A stretch of 64,000 nt of DNA. Origin: CAYGDP01 sp964348665. GTDB lineage: Bacteria > Verrucomicrobiota > Verrucomicrobiia > Palsa-1439 > CAYGDP01. Positions within the stretch are counted from its first letter, which is position 1. Every line of letters begins with the position of its first letter. The DNA is taken from NCBI GenBank assembly GCA_964348665.1, contig CAYGDP010000024.1:1-64000 (forward strand), in the 5' to 3' direction. This document shows, piece after piece, positions 50,504-61,700 of the stretch. The position numbers and the translations under genes were made by a program. Below the pieces are notes generated by a model. That model saw only the letters and a program-made list of their open reading frames with translations, did not search any database and was not told where the DNA came from.

Positions 50504-50572
50504 TGTAGCGGCGCTCTATGAGCGCCGAATCATTTTCCCTTGAACCCTCGGCGGTCGTAGACCGACGCTACA
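50504..50572. repeat. REPIN-like repeat, family 1, copy 4
   Basis: A 69-base copy with reversed arm order: left arm GGCGCTCTATGAGCGCC (CTC type) and right arm GGCGGTCGTAGACCGAC (GTC type), between TGTAGCGGCG and CGACGCTACA. Confidence 0.8.
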
Positions 50573-50682
50573 TTATCGATGGTTTACTGAAGTCAGCTCG
50601 CTCGAAGTTTTTTTTCTTACATCCGGATTTGGAATCCTTAGAAATTCTCCGTTTGTTACCGAGTCCCTACAATAGATCGTTT

Positions 50683-50725
50683 GGAGTTCAAGCTTTAGCT
50701 TGGAGCACGCTGAAGCGTGTACTCC
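50683..50725. repeat. Three-way-junction palindromic repeat
   Basis: An outer pair GGAGT/ACTCC (50683-50687, 50721-50725) encloses two hairpins: CAAGCT-TT-AGCTTG and CACGCT-GA-AGCGTG. The strand can fold into a cruciform-like three-way junction. I saw one copy only. Confidence 0.5.
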
Positions 50726-50815
50726 GAGCCCAGAGATTTTTCAGCTTTGAGTACAAACAGGGAATTTCTGGAAGTCTTGCTTGTCGCTGGTATCTCGGAT
50801 TGGTAAAGTCCGCTT

Positions 50816-51676
50816 GTGGAAATATCGATCCGAGACGGAACCATTTTCGCGGCGGACTCCCCCACTCTGCTGGATGGATTGACTTCGCTTGGTTTGAGGT
50901 CTGTCGAGATCGCAATCAACCGCGAAGGGCGCGTGACTGCGCCAAACACCGCCAAAGGTCAGCCGGCGATTCCGCCATTGGAATGCCGGCAACAATTGGA
51001 TCGCACGGGAATCCAATCCTGCGCGGTGCTGATGGCGAACGATTTTACGATGCCCGCTATGGACGCCGAGATCCATTGGGTCATTCAAGGGGCGGCGGCG
51101 GCAAAGGCGCTGGGAGCGCCAGTGGTGCGCGTGGACGCGTATATGCGAAACGCCCTAGATTGGACTCCGGAGAAGCGTATTGCACGGTTCGCAGAGTGTA
51201 TGAAGGAAGTTCTGGCATCGTCGGAGGCGCGTGGTATGGATTTCGGCATCGAGAACCATGGGCCATTGGGAAACGACCCACAGTTCATCGAGGCGGTATT
51301 GGAAGCGGTTGGCGACTCGCGATTGGGGCTGACAATGGACACTGGAAACCTGTACTGGTCAGGGAAACCGCTGGAGGAAGTGCATCGAATCCTGGAGCGA
51401 TTCGCCGGCCGCACAAAACACACGCACGTCAAAAATATCGCCTACCCCGCCGAGACACGGAATCAACCGCGAGAAATCGGCTGGAAATATGGCGAATATT
51501 GCTGCGCGCTGGCCGATGGCGACATTGACCTGGCGCGAGTGGCGCTCTCGCTGAAAGCGGCGGGATACAATCGAACGCTCTGCATCGAAAACGAATCGCT
51601 GGGTCGCTATTCAATTGCAGAGCGACTGAACATCCTGCGCCGTGATGCCGATCATCTACGGCAGATCCTAGCCTGA
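50816..51676 (+). CDS. Sugar phosphate isomerase/epimerase-type TIM barrel
   Basis: A 286-residue barrel started at GTG 50816. GLRSVEIAINREGRV, VVRVDAYMRNALDW, MDFGIENHGPLGND (Glu), LGLTMDTGNLYWSG (Asp), HTHVKNIAYPAET (His) and NRTLCIENESLG (Glu) supply the metal site of the AP-endonuclease-2 superfamily. The substrate is not predictable; 3-keto-sugar or hydroxypyruvate-type isomerisation is common. It is not closely related to the 29842 barrel. It lies alone between repeat-filled gaps. Confidence 0.8.
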   Translation: MEISIRDGTIFAADSPTLLDGLTSLGLRSVEIAINREGRVTAPNTAKGQPAIPPLECRQQLDRTGIQSCAVLMANDFTMPAMDAEIHWVIQGAAAAKALGAPVVRVDAYMRNALDWTPEKRIARFAECMKEVLASSEARGMDFGIENHGPLGNDPQFIEAVLEAVGDSRLGLTMDTGNLYWSGKPLEEVHRILERFAGRTKHTHVKNIAYPAETRNQPREIGWKYGEYCCALADGDIDLARVALSLKAAGYNRTLCIENESLGRYSIAERLNILRRDADHLRQILA

Positions 51677-51762
51677 ATCATAAGCGACGTGCTGCATCAA
51701 TGCTCAACAGGGTGAAGAGCGTTCAGCAAGCAACAATCTCGATGTTGTGGACGCTTCCGTGA

Positions 51763-51844
51763 TGTAGCGGCGCTCTCCGCTATAGGCGGACAAGTATGAG
51801 CACCGATCATATCAATTCATCGGCGGTCATAGACCGCCGCTACA
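51763..51844. repeat. REPIN-like repeat, family 1, copy 5
   Basis: An 82-base copy: degenerate left arm GGCGCTCTCCGCTATAGG (CTC type) and perfect right arm GGCGGTCATAGACCGCC (GTC type), between TGTAGCGGCG and CGCCGCTACA. The spacer is longer than in other copies and includes a partial third arm (AAGTATGAGCACCGATC). Confidence 0.75.
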
Positions 51845-51920
51845 ATATTTTGGTTTTATTTCTACAGGCTATTCGCGTTTCTCTCTTGCCGCGAAAAGGT
51901 TTCGCGGCTACAACGCTTGC

Positions 51921-52724
51921 ATGAAAATCATACGATTCCTGGACCCGAAAAAACAAATCCGACTGGGCGTGCTCGACGGTGGTGGCGATCAGTGCAACGC
52001 GCTTTTGATCGCGGGCGATCTCTTTGGAAAATATCGCCTGACACGGCAGACGGCGCGGATCAAGAAGCTGCTGGCACCGATTGTGCCGCCAAACATTCTT
52101 TGCATTGGATTGAACTATCGGAAACACGCCGAGGAAACAGGAGCAGCGATCCCGGAGCGGCCGGTCTTGTTTATCAAAGCGACGACCGCGCTTACCAATC
52201 CGGGCGACCCCATCATTCTTCCCGCGATTGCTCCAAGCGAGGTTGATTATGAGGTGGAGCTGTGCGTCGTCATCGGCAAAACCGCCAGAAACGTGGCCGA
52301 GAAGGACGCGAAGAAATACATCCTCGGTTACACGGTAGCCAACGACGTGAGTGCGCGGGACGAGCAGATCCGGCTCGACAAACAATGGGCGCGCGGAAAA
52401 TCGCACGACACGTTTTGCCCGTTGGGACCCTGCTTGTTGGTCGGGGAAAAAATCTTCGACCCTGACAGCGCGAACCTGCGCTCACGGTTGAATGGGAAAA
52501 CGATGCAGGATTCCAACACGAACGACCTGATTTTCAGCGTGAGTCATCTGGTCAGTTTTCTCTCGTGTAACATGACGTTGTTGCCGGGGACGGCGATCCT
52601 GACGGGAACACCCTCCGGCGTGGGCGTGGCGCGCAAACCGCCGGTATTTCTGCGCGCTGGTGACTCGATGGAATGTGAAGTGGAAGGCATCGGAGTGCTA
52701 CGAAATCCAATTCGGGCAGCATAA
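51921..52724 (+). CDS. Fumarylacetoacetate-hydrolase-family protein
   Basis: A 267-residue FAH-fold enzyme. ILCIGLNYRKHAEETG, IAPSEVDYEVELCVVIGK (E-x-E metal ligands), YTVANDVSARDEQIR, KSHDTFCPLGPCLL and the C-terminal TGTPSGVGVARKPP are hallmarks. Such enzymes hydrolyse or decarboxylate acylpyruvates or diketones in aromatic or sugar-acid degradation, or act as oxaloacetate decarboxylases. It ends before a strong terminator shared with the giant gene. Start ATG 51921. Confidence 0.9.
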   Translation: MKIIRFLDPKKQIRLGVLDGGGDQCNALLIAGDLFGKYRLTRQTARIKKLLAPIVPPNILCIGLNYRKHAEETGAAIPERPVLFIKATTALTNPGDPIILPAIAPSEVDYEVELCVVIGKTARNVAEKDAKKYILGYTVANDVSARDEQIRLDKQWARGKSHDTFCPLGPCLLVGEKIFDPDSANLRSRLNGKTMQDSNTNDLIFSVSHLVSFLSCNMTLLPGTAILTGTPSGVGVARKPPVFLRAGDSMECEVEGIGVLRNPIRAA

Positions 52725-52733
52725 GTTTTCAAA

Positions 52734-52777
52734 TCAAACAAAAACGGCGACCATTCCTGGTCGCCGTTTTTGTTTGA
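52734..52777. terminator. Bidirectional Rho-independent terminator
   Basis: A perfect 20-base inverted repeat (52734-52753 and 52758-52777) with TTCC loop. The inner stem GGCGACCA/TGGTCGCC is GC rich and flanked by A-runs on the left and T-runs on the right, so it terminates in both directions. It stands between the converging FAH gene and the giant repeat protein. Confidence 0.9.
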
Positions 52778-52793
52778 AACAGGGTTTCCCGAC

Positions 52794-55700
52794 TTAGATC
52801 AGCATTTGTTGGAGCAAGACGCTGACGTCGTTGCTGCCGGCATTGGCAACGGCGATATCGAATCCGAGATCGCCATTGAAGTCGGCCACGGCGATGGCAA
52901 CCGGCTGTTTGCGTTTCACATCGCCCGCATTGTAGTTGAATGGCGCAGAGAACGTTCCGTTGCCATTGCCACTGAGGATGGTGACGTAGTTCCCTTTGCG
53001 GTTGGCCAGGATGATATCCAGCTTACCGTCTCCATTGAGATCGGAGAGCGCGATATCTTGCGGCGCTTTGCGGTCGGGATAGGTAATCTCAAGCAACTGC
53101 TGCGGTCCGCCCGTCAACAGAGTCAGGAAGTCAGCCGACCCGTTAGCGACAATGATATCGTCCGTGCCGTCATTGTTCACATCACCGGTAGAGAGAGCGG
53201 TCGGCTTACGGCCTGTTGCGATGAGAGTTGTCGGCGTCGTCGGGAAGAGGCCCGCGCCCGTTGTGTTCACGAAGACCGCCAGATTGCTGGTCTTGTTATT
53301 GACAACAGCGAGGTCAGCTTCTCCATCACCATTGAAGTTGAGGATCGCGATGTCCCACGGAGTCTTCGCGGCCTTCGGATTGAGCGACGGCGCGACAGCG
53401 AGGGTTTGAGCGATCGTAAACGTTCCTGCACCACTGTTGGTGAGAACGCTCACGGTGCCCTGACGACGAATGGCACTGACTTGGTCGCCCTTGCTATTGG
53501 CAACTGCCAGATCGAGGTCGGCATCGCCGTCCAAATCGCCAACGGCAACCGAGATCGGGCCACTGCCGACTGTGGTGTTTGTGCCTGCGCCGAACGCAGT
53601 AGCGCCACCGGTGCCAGTGCCGAGGAAGACGGTGATATTGCTCGATTGGATGTTGGTGGTCACCGCGTCGAGGTCGCCATCGCCATCAAAGTCGCCCAAC
53701 TGAACGCTGGACGGATTGATTGCGCCTGCCGGCATGGGGATATAAACCGCGGGGAAGAACGTGCCATTGCCGGCGCCCATGAGGATACCGAGGGTCGGTC
53801 CGGACGGTACTAGGTCGCGCTGTTGCGGAGCCGAATTCGCGATTACCAAGTCGATATAGGTATCGCCATTCAGATCACCAGCGGCAACCGAGCGTGGTCG
53901 CGAGCCAACAGGATAATTTGTCGCGACCGTAAACGAATTCGCACCAAGAATTGGCGGCGTGCGGCTGTTGCTAAGCTCCAGCGTCTCGATATCGCCGTAG
54001 GTGATGACACCATGACCAAAGGCGGTAACATATCCCTCGTCAGTATCACCCATTTCGGCGTCGTTGAAGCCATCCTCAACATCAGGCGGCGAGCCAGTCA
54101 ACGGATTGGGGTGTTGGACGCGAACGAAATCATTCTTCGCGTCAATCACGAGTCGGTCGGAAACAGGGTACCCGCTGGCGCCACCGCTCGAACTTGGCGG
54201 CGTATTGGTTGGCAAATTGCCGTCCACGTACCGCGGCGAGGCGATGACATCTACATAGATGAGGTCATTGAACGCGCCGCCGAGGAAGTTCTCGACGATA
54301 CCATTCAATCGAACCGTGTCGCCTGTTAGACGAACGACCTGCGGTTCGCCTTGCAGATCCATATCAATCGTGATGCCGTCGGTAACGTATGGTCCCGGCG
54401 GGATCGAGCCGGAGCTGGCATCGGGGATACAGGTGAAGTCAATCGTATCGCTGGCGATATTGCCGGGCAGCGTGGTGCATTCACCAGTGGTCGTTCCTGC
54501 GCCGGTCGAAGTGCTGCCGGAATCAGTGATGACATCGTTGCCGATCACATTCGCATCGGTAGCGGTTTCGCCGAAGCCGAAGACGTAGCGATCATTGCCA
54601 TTGCCACCGACGAGACTATCATCACCGGTGCCGCCGATGAGGGTGTCATTGCCGCCCAACCCGGTCAGCGTCGTATACCGATCCACAGGATCGACATCGT
54701 CGAACCCGGACGCATCGATTCGGTTCGCGCTGGAGCCGCCGGTCAAGCTGGCTGCTTCGATATCGGACGACGGAATCGTATCCGAGCCAAGCGGGCCATC
54801 GCCGTCACAAGCGCCGACTGTATCGTTATCGGTGCAGAGGCTTGAATTGGTGAGATAGAAGTTGGTATCAGCGGTTTCGATCAAGGTATCGAATCCAGAG
54901 CCACCGATGAACCCATCATTGCCGCCCTGGCCGGTCAGGAAGTCGTCTCCTGCGCCGCCATCGAGCGAGTCAGCGCCAGCGCCACCGATCAGGGTGTCGT
55001 TTCCGGCGTTACCCACGAGGGTCGCGTCAGCCGAGAGGAAGTCATCTCCGTTACCGCCCGTCAGGGAGATACGGATACTGGTGATATCAACTCCGGCAGC
55101 GGACTTGATGGTATCATCGCCATCGTTACCGTTGACGATGAGTGTATCCGGGTTACCGATTACGGCGCCGGTAATATTGACGTCGTATTGGAGACCGCTC
55201 ACTTGAACGCCAGCGGTATTGGTGCTGATCAGAATATTATCGTCGGTGATACGGCCCTGCACGGTGACAGTGTCCACGCCACCAGCGCCGACCGCGATAT
55301 TGATCTTGCTGGCATCACTGCCGTAGAGATCGTTCACGGTCACGGCATCGGACGCGCCGCTGCCGCTTGAATCAAACTGCTCGACACCCGCCACGCTCGG
55401 CGTGCCAACGCCATCGCTGACGAGAACGCGAACTCCGTTGCCGGTTGTATTAGCGGTGAAGGTGATCGTGCCAGTTGTCGACGTAAACGTCAGGACGTCT
55501 TCGCCTTCCTGGCCTTCGATAATGTCCGAGCCGTCACCGGTCGTCCAGACGATCGTGTCGGAACCTGCGCCGGCGATCACCGTATCCACGCCGGTATTCG
55601 GCGTGATCGAATCATCGCCTTCGCCGCCAACAATGTTGTCAGCCCCCGCTGCGCCAACGATGGTGTCGTTGCCAGCGCCGCCATCGAGGGAATCGTCGCC

Positions 55701-58700
55701 TGCGCCACCGGTGATGCTATCGTTGCCATCGAGACCGAAGATGGTGTCGCCGGAGCCATCACCGTCGCTCAAGGTATCGTTGAAGTTGCTGCCGAAGACA
55801 CAATCATTGCCGCCGCCGGAAGCGAAGAGCGTGGCAACCGCATTGCCGCTCAAATCCACATAATCGTTGCCCGTGCCGTCGGTCACAACGTTGGTGCCGC
55901 CGCCAGCGATAATCCGATCGTTATCTGCGCCGCCGCTTAAGCTGTCATCGCCGCCCTGGCCGATGAGGGTGTCATTGCCGGCATTGCCAATCAGCGAGTC
56001 GCCTGTATCGTCGCCATCGGTGATGGCGTCGTTGTTGGCGCTGCCATTGACGGTATCAGAACCGCCGCCGGTCACATACGAGACCGCAGTGGTTTCCGAG
56101 GTGAAGTCAATCGAGTCGTTACCGCTACCGTCACTGATGACATCAGTGCCGGTCCCGCTGGTCAACGTATCGTTGCCATCGCCGCCGCTGATTGTGTCGT
56201 TGCCCGCGCCGCCGGTGATGCTGTCGTTGCCGATGCCGCCGGTCAAAGCGTTGGCGATTGCGCCGCCAGTGATGGTGTCGTTGCCATTGCCACCGATGAC
56301 GTTGTCAATTTGGTCAGCCGTCAGAGTAAGCGTCAAATTCGCCATGACTCCACCGGTCGAGCCGATGTTGACAGCAACCGCGCTGGTCAAGGTGTTGGAG
56401 AAATCCAACGTATCCACGCCGCCGGTATCAGTAATTGTCACCGTGCCTTGCGAGACGTCGGTATCGAACACGTAGGTATCGTCGTTGGTCGCGCCGGCGA
56501 GGGTTGCCGAGCCAGTCCATACGCCGAGTGTGAAGGAATTCTGGCCTGTGCCGCCCGTCAACGTAGCCGCGTCAACGCTGGTCAATGTGAAGGTCGTATC
56601 GCCAACCGTCAGCGAAGTATCCGAGAGTGTGAAATCAACGTCGTTGGTCGAGGAAACCGTGTCGGTACCCGCGTTGCCATTGAGCGTTGTCGCCAAAACA
56701 TCGGTGCCCGTCAACGGATTGACCACGAACGTGTCGGCGGTCGCGCCGCTATCGAGGTTGAGCTGTTCAGTCGTCGCGACGCTCAAGGTAGCGCCCGTGG
56801 CTGTTTCCGCGATGTTCACGCGGCCGCTTGCGACGGTCAACGTGATCGTGTCCGCGCCCGCTGCGCCGGTGAAGAGCAACGTGTCGTTGCCTTCCTGGCC
56901 GTCGATCGTGTCGGAGCCGTCACCGGAATTCCAGACGACCGTATCCGAGCCATCACCGCCGAGGACGAGGTCGGTGCCCGCGTTGGCATCCACCGAATCA
57001 TTGCCCTGACCGGCGTCGATTGTGTCAGCGCCTCCGCCGCCCGTGATGGTATCATTGCCGCCGAGGCCGGAGATGTTATCGCCGGTCGCATCACCGTCGG
57101 ACAACGCATCCGCGAAGGCCGAGCCGATGATTGTATCCGCGCCACCATCGGTTGTGCCGTTGGCGCCCGTTACCGCGACAGTATTGCGACTGAAGTCAAT
57201 AAAGTCATTGCCCGCACCATCGGAGACGACGTTGCTGCCGCCACCGGGGAGGATGAGATCGTTGGCACCGCCAGAATAGATGGAGTCATTGCCATCTTCG
57301 GCCAAAACCGTATCAGCGCCGTCACCGGAGTAGACGTAGTTATTGCCATCGCCGGCGTCAATCTGATCCGCGCCACCGCCCGCTGTGATTGTATCGTTGC
57401 CGCCGCCGCCAACGATGCTGTTATTTCCGCCTCCGCCGTAGATGGTGTCCGAGCCGGAGCCACCGATGATTGTATCGGCATAGCTGCCTGCGGCATCACC
57501 GGAGACATAGTTGGCGCCATCACCGGCGTCAATGAAGTCAGAGCCATAGGAGCCGTAGATGGAGTCGTTTCCGGACCCGGCAATGATCGTGTCGTTGTTA
57601 GTGCCACCATTTACGTAGTTATCCCCACTGCCAGCGTTGATGACGTCATCGCCACCTTCCCCATAAATGTAATCATCTCCATCACCAGTAGTGATGGTGT
57701 CATCACTAGTGCCGCCGTACACGGTGTTCGAACCACCACCGGCATTGATGCTATCGTAGCCGCTAGACCCATTGATGTAGTCATTCCCATCGCCCGTGGT
57801 AATGGTGTCATAACCAGTGCCACCATACACGTTATTCGAACCGCCACCGGCGCTGATGCTATCATTGCCACCATAACCATAGATGGTATCGTTTCCATTA
57901 CCGGTAATCACGGTGTCATCGTAGCCATAGCCGTCGTCGGCATCCACGTAGTTGTTGCCGTCGCCAGCGTTGATGAAGTCGGAACCAGAATAACCATTGA
58001 TTGTATCGTCTCCAGACCCAGCAATAATGGTGTCATCACCCTCGTTTGCGTCCACAGAGTTGGCGCCGTCTCCGGCGTTGATGAGGTCATCACCCGAATC
58101 CGTTTCAATCGTGTCATTGCCGCTGCCCGCCGTCACGGTGTTGTAGCCGTCGTCGGCATAGATGTCGTTGTTACCATCACCGGCATTGATGAGGTTATCG
58201 CCGTCATCGGTATAGATGGTGTCGTTGCCGCTGCCCGCGATGATGGTGTTGTCGCCATCGTCGAAAGTTACGTCGTTATTGCCTGAACCGACATTAACAT
58301 AGTTATCGCCGTCATATCCGTAAACGGTATCATCACCGGTGCCCGCTGTGACGGTGTTACTCTCAGTATTGTATGTGTAAATATCAATGTAGTTATCGCC
58401 GTCGCCAGCATTGATCAGGTTGCTGCTGTAGTAACCCGTGTAGATGGAATCGTTTCCCGCTCCCGCCAGCACCGTGTTGTCGCCGTCATTCACATCCACA
58501 TAGTTATGGCCGCCGCCCGCGTTCACATAGTCATCGTCGCCGTCGGCGTAGATTGAGTCATCGCCGGCGCCTGCCAGGACGGTGTTGTCGCCGCTGCCGG
58601 CATCGACGGTGTTATTTCCATCGCCCGCGTCAATGGCATCATTGCCATCACGAGCATCAATGGAGTCATTGCCGCCGCCGCTGCTAATGCTGTCGTCACT

Positions 58701-61700
58701 GTAACCATCATCAACGATTGTGTCGTCTCCAGCGCCGGTTATGATTGTGTCATCGCCGCCATCGGAATAGACATAGTTGTTTCCGTCACCGGCGTTCACG
58801 AAGTCATAGTCGTCATCGGTGTAAATGGTGTCGTTGCCCGCTCCCGCCAGCACCGTGTTATCACCGTCATCCACGTCCACATAGTTATTGCCGCCGCCCG
58901 CGTTTACATAGTCATCGTCATTGTTGCCTTCAATGGTATCGTTTCCAGCGCCCGCCAGGACGGTGTTGTCGCCGTCGTACACATTCACGTAGTTGTTGCC
59001 ATCTCCCGCGTCAACGAAGTCTGCTTCGCCATCGGCCCCATAGACGGTGTCGTCGCCAGCACCCGCCAAGACGGTGTTATAGCCGTTACCCGCATCCACG
59101 TAATTGTCGCCATCGCCGGCGTCAATGAAATCGGACTCACCGCTGGTATAGATGGAGTCATTGCCAGAACCCGAAGTAACGGTGTCGTAACCGTCACCAG
59201 AGTTGACGTAATTATTACCATCGCCAGCGTCAATTTGATCATCACCACTACCAGACGTGATTGAATCGCTACCACCGCCGCCATTGACGATGTTGTTATC
59301 ACCGCCAGCACTCAAGGTGTCGTTACCGCCACCGCCGACGAGGGTATCATCGCCCGCACCGCCGATGAACGAATCACCTGCGTCGTCGCCGTCGCTGATC
59401 GCATCGCCAAATCCCGTACCGGTCACAGTATCGCTGCCGCCACCGGTGGTAATGACAAATCCAACCGCGTTAGCGCTGGCGTCAATCGAATCGTTGCCGA
59501 TGCCGTCGGACACAACGTTGGTGCCAGCGCCGGTGGTAATGACATCATTGCCGTCTCCGCCGTTGATGGTATCGCTGCCAGTGTCACCCGTAATGGTATC
59601 GTTTCCGCCGCTGCCGGTGAGGGAATTATTGCCAGTGCCGCCGAGGATAGAATCATCGCCCGCGCCGCCGTCAATCGTGTCGTCTCCCGCTGCTCCATCG
59701 AGGCAATCGCCGCCGTCGCCGCCGTTGATCAAGTCCGCAAATGCACTGCCATCATCCAAACCGTCGTTACCGGGGCCGGCGTTGATCGTCAAACCGAACG
59801 GCGCGGCGCTTGCGAAGATGAAGTCGTTGCCAGTACCAGCATTGAGACCGAGGCTCTCCATCGTGCCGAAGGTTACGACTGCCATGGCGGTTCGGGTAAA
59901 TGTGGTCGCTGCAACCGTATAACTGTTATCCGTGCCGTCATTCTGATCGTTGGCGTTGATCGCGTCGGTGCCGCCCTGACCGTTGATGGTGATGTCATCA
60001 ATAATTCCATCAAGCGAACCGGCAGCGTTGCCGAGGTTGATGGTGTCGTTGCCGGCACCGGTGTTGATCGTTAGGGGCATATCATCTATATCGAAGCTCT
60101 CGACATTGAACGTATTGCCGCCGCTACCGGCATCCAAGGTGACGCCACTGAAATCATCGGTGTCCAGAGAGATAGTGGCAGGCGCGAACCCGCTAATGAC
60201 AATCAGATCCGTGCCGTCGAAGGAAATCGTCACCGTCTTGCCAAGAAGATCAGCGCTGTCATCAATGGTAACATCCGAAAAGTCGGGGTTATTGTTGATT
60301 TCCAGAGCGCCCAAGATTCCCGCGAGACTGCCTGCGTTACCCACATTGACGGTGTCCGCACCGCTCACTGCACTGATCGTGCTATTGATGACCGTGGAAA
60401 CGCTTGTGCTAAGGACATTCACCGTATCATCCTCGTCGCGTGAGTCCACCGTGAGACCTTCGGCACCGGTGTAGTTCACGGTTTCTCCGGCGGTGCGAGT
60501 GACGCTCACTCCCGTAACCGTCAGCGTATCAACGCCGTCCGTACCGTTCACCGTAATGCCATCCGTTCCGTTTCCACCATCAAACGTCAGGGTGCCCGTG
60601 GAATCATTGAGATTGGCCGTAAATGCATCATCACCGCCACCGGCGCTGACCGATACATCCATATTGCTCTGGGCGCCTACAGCGGCCAATGCTGCATTGA
60701 TCGTGCCATCCGTCGTGATCGAAATGCTATCGTTGCCGAGGTCGAGATCGAAGTACACGATGTCGAGGTTGGTTACAAATTCAACGGCATAGAGGAATGG
60801 CACGGCTACCGCAGTGTCATCCACGACGATCCACGGCGTCGCCGCGGATCCGTCGGTGGTGAAGTCCACCGTGACAGCTTCATTGCCGCTGGTGCCAGCG
60901 CTGGTGATGCCATCGGTGCCACGAAGCGTGAGCACGTCGGTGTCACCGGCGGACCCGTCATTGGCGTTTACGATAAAGTCTGTGTTCGCCACATACGTCA
61001 CGATGACGATGGTGGTGCCGACTTGGTTGGTAACGGTCAATTGACCATCGCCTTCATCGGACGGCTGGATCGTCATGATGTCCGTGACACCGGCCACACC
61101 GCCATACACAATGAGGTCGTCATCGGTATCCGGCAAACCTTCGTCGAAGCTGACATCGATCCCCCACCCGGCTGGCGTATTGTCGGCATACGGGATCAGG
61201 TTGAGAACATCAATGATGGTTCCGACGGCGGCTTCGCGCGCCACTGCCGGAGCTGGGTCCTGGTCAAATCCAAATGCATTCAGGAATGCGACATTCTGGA
61301 AGCTGATCGGCGCGCTAAGAGGATACGCGTCCACACCCGCATCGGGATCGTTGAACGTGGCCAACGATTCGCGCTCGTCAGCGATGCCGTTGCCATTGGA
61401 ATCGCGGTCATCACCAGCCACTACCGGGTTGGCCTTGAAACCGCCACCGATTTGCAGGGTCATCTCATTGACACCCTCGCCGTTGCCATCAATATCCACG
61501 CCACGAACGACAAACACGTCTGACTGATCATACTCCACACCGGAGCCAGGGGCGGTTTCGTTTTGGTTATTGTCACCGATTACATTGACAGTGCCGGGGA
61601 AGGTCAGGGTCAAGAGAACATTCTCGATGCTGCTCCAAGCCAAACCGCAGGTGGAGGTCGGCACGCTGATGGTCACGTTAGGCGGCGAGTTGGTATCGCT

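Larger units (their letters stand above)
50414..50815. other. Intergenic region with two repeat elements
   Basis: This 402-base gap holds the family 1 repeat at 50504-50572 and the three-way-junction repeat at 50683-50725. The other 200 or so bases carry no convincing gene; a long plus-strand frame over this region is a shadow of the isomerase gene and the repeat. Confidence 0.6.

Noticed and set aside
50518..51528. A 336-codon plus-strand frame
   Set aside because: It runs through a REPIN-like repeat and out of frame with the recognised TIM-barrel gene at 50816.
23109..51844. Treating the family 1 repeats as simple intrinsic terminators
   Set aside because: No T-runs follow, ends are conserved, one copy lies in a coding start and another in a coding end.
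56310..58286. A 658-codon plus-strand frame and several other long plus-strand frames inside the giant gene
   Set aside because: They are antisense shadows caused by the biased RTX codons (GAT/GGC repeats); composition is Val/Ile/Ala repeat without any domain.
57250..59720. CRISPR-like regular repeat array
   Set aside because: The period is 27/108 bases without unique spacers and the frame stays open; it is an RTX coding array.
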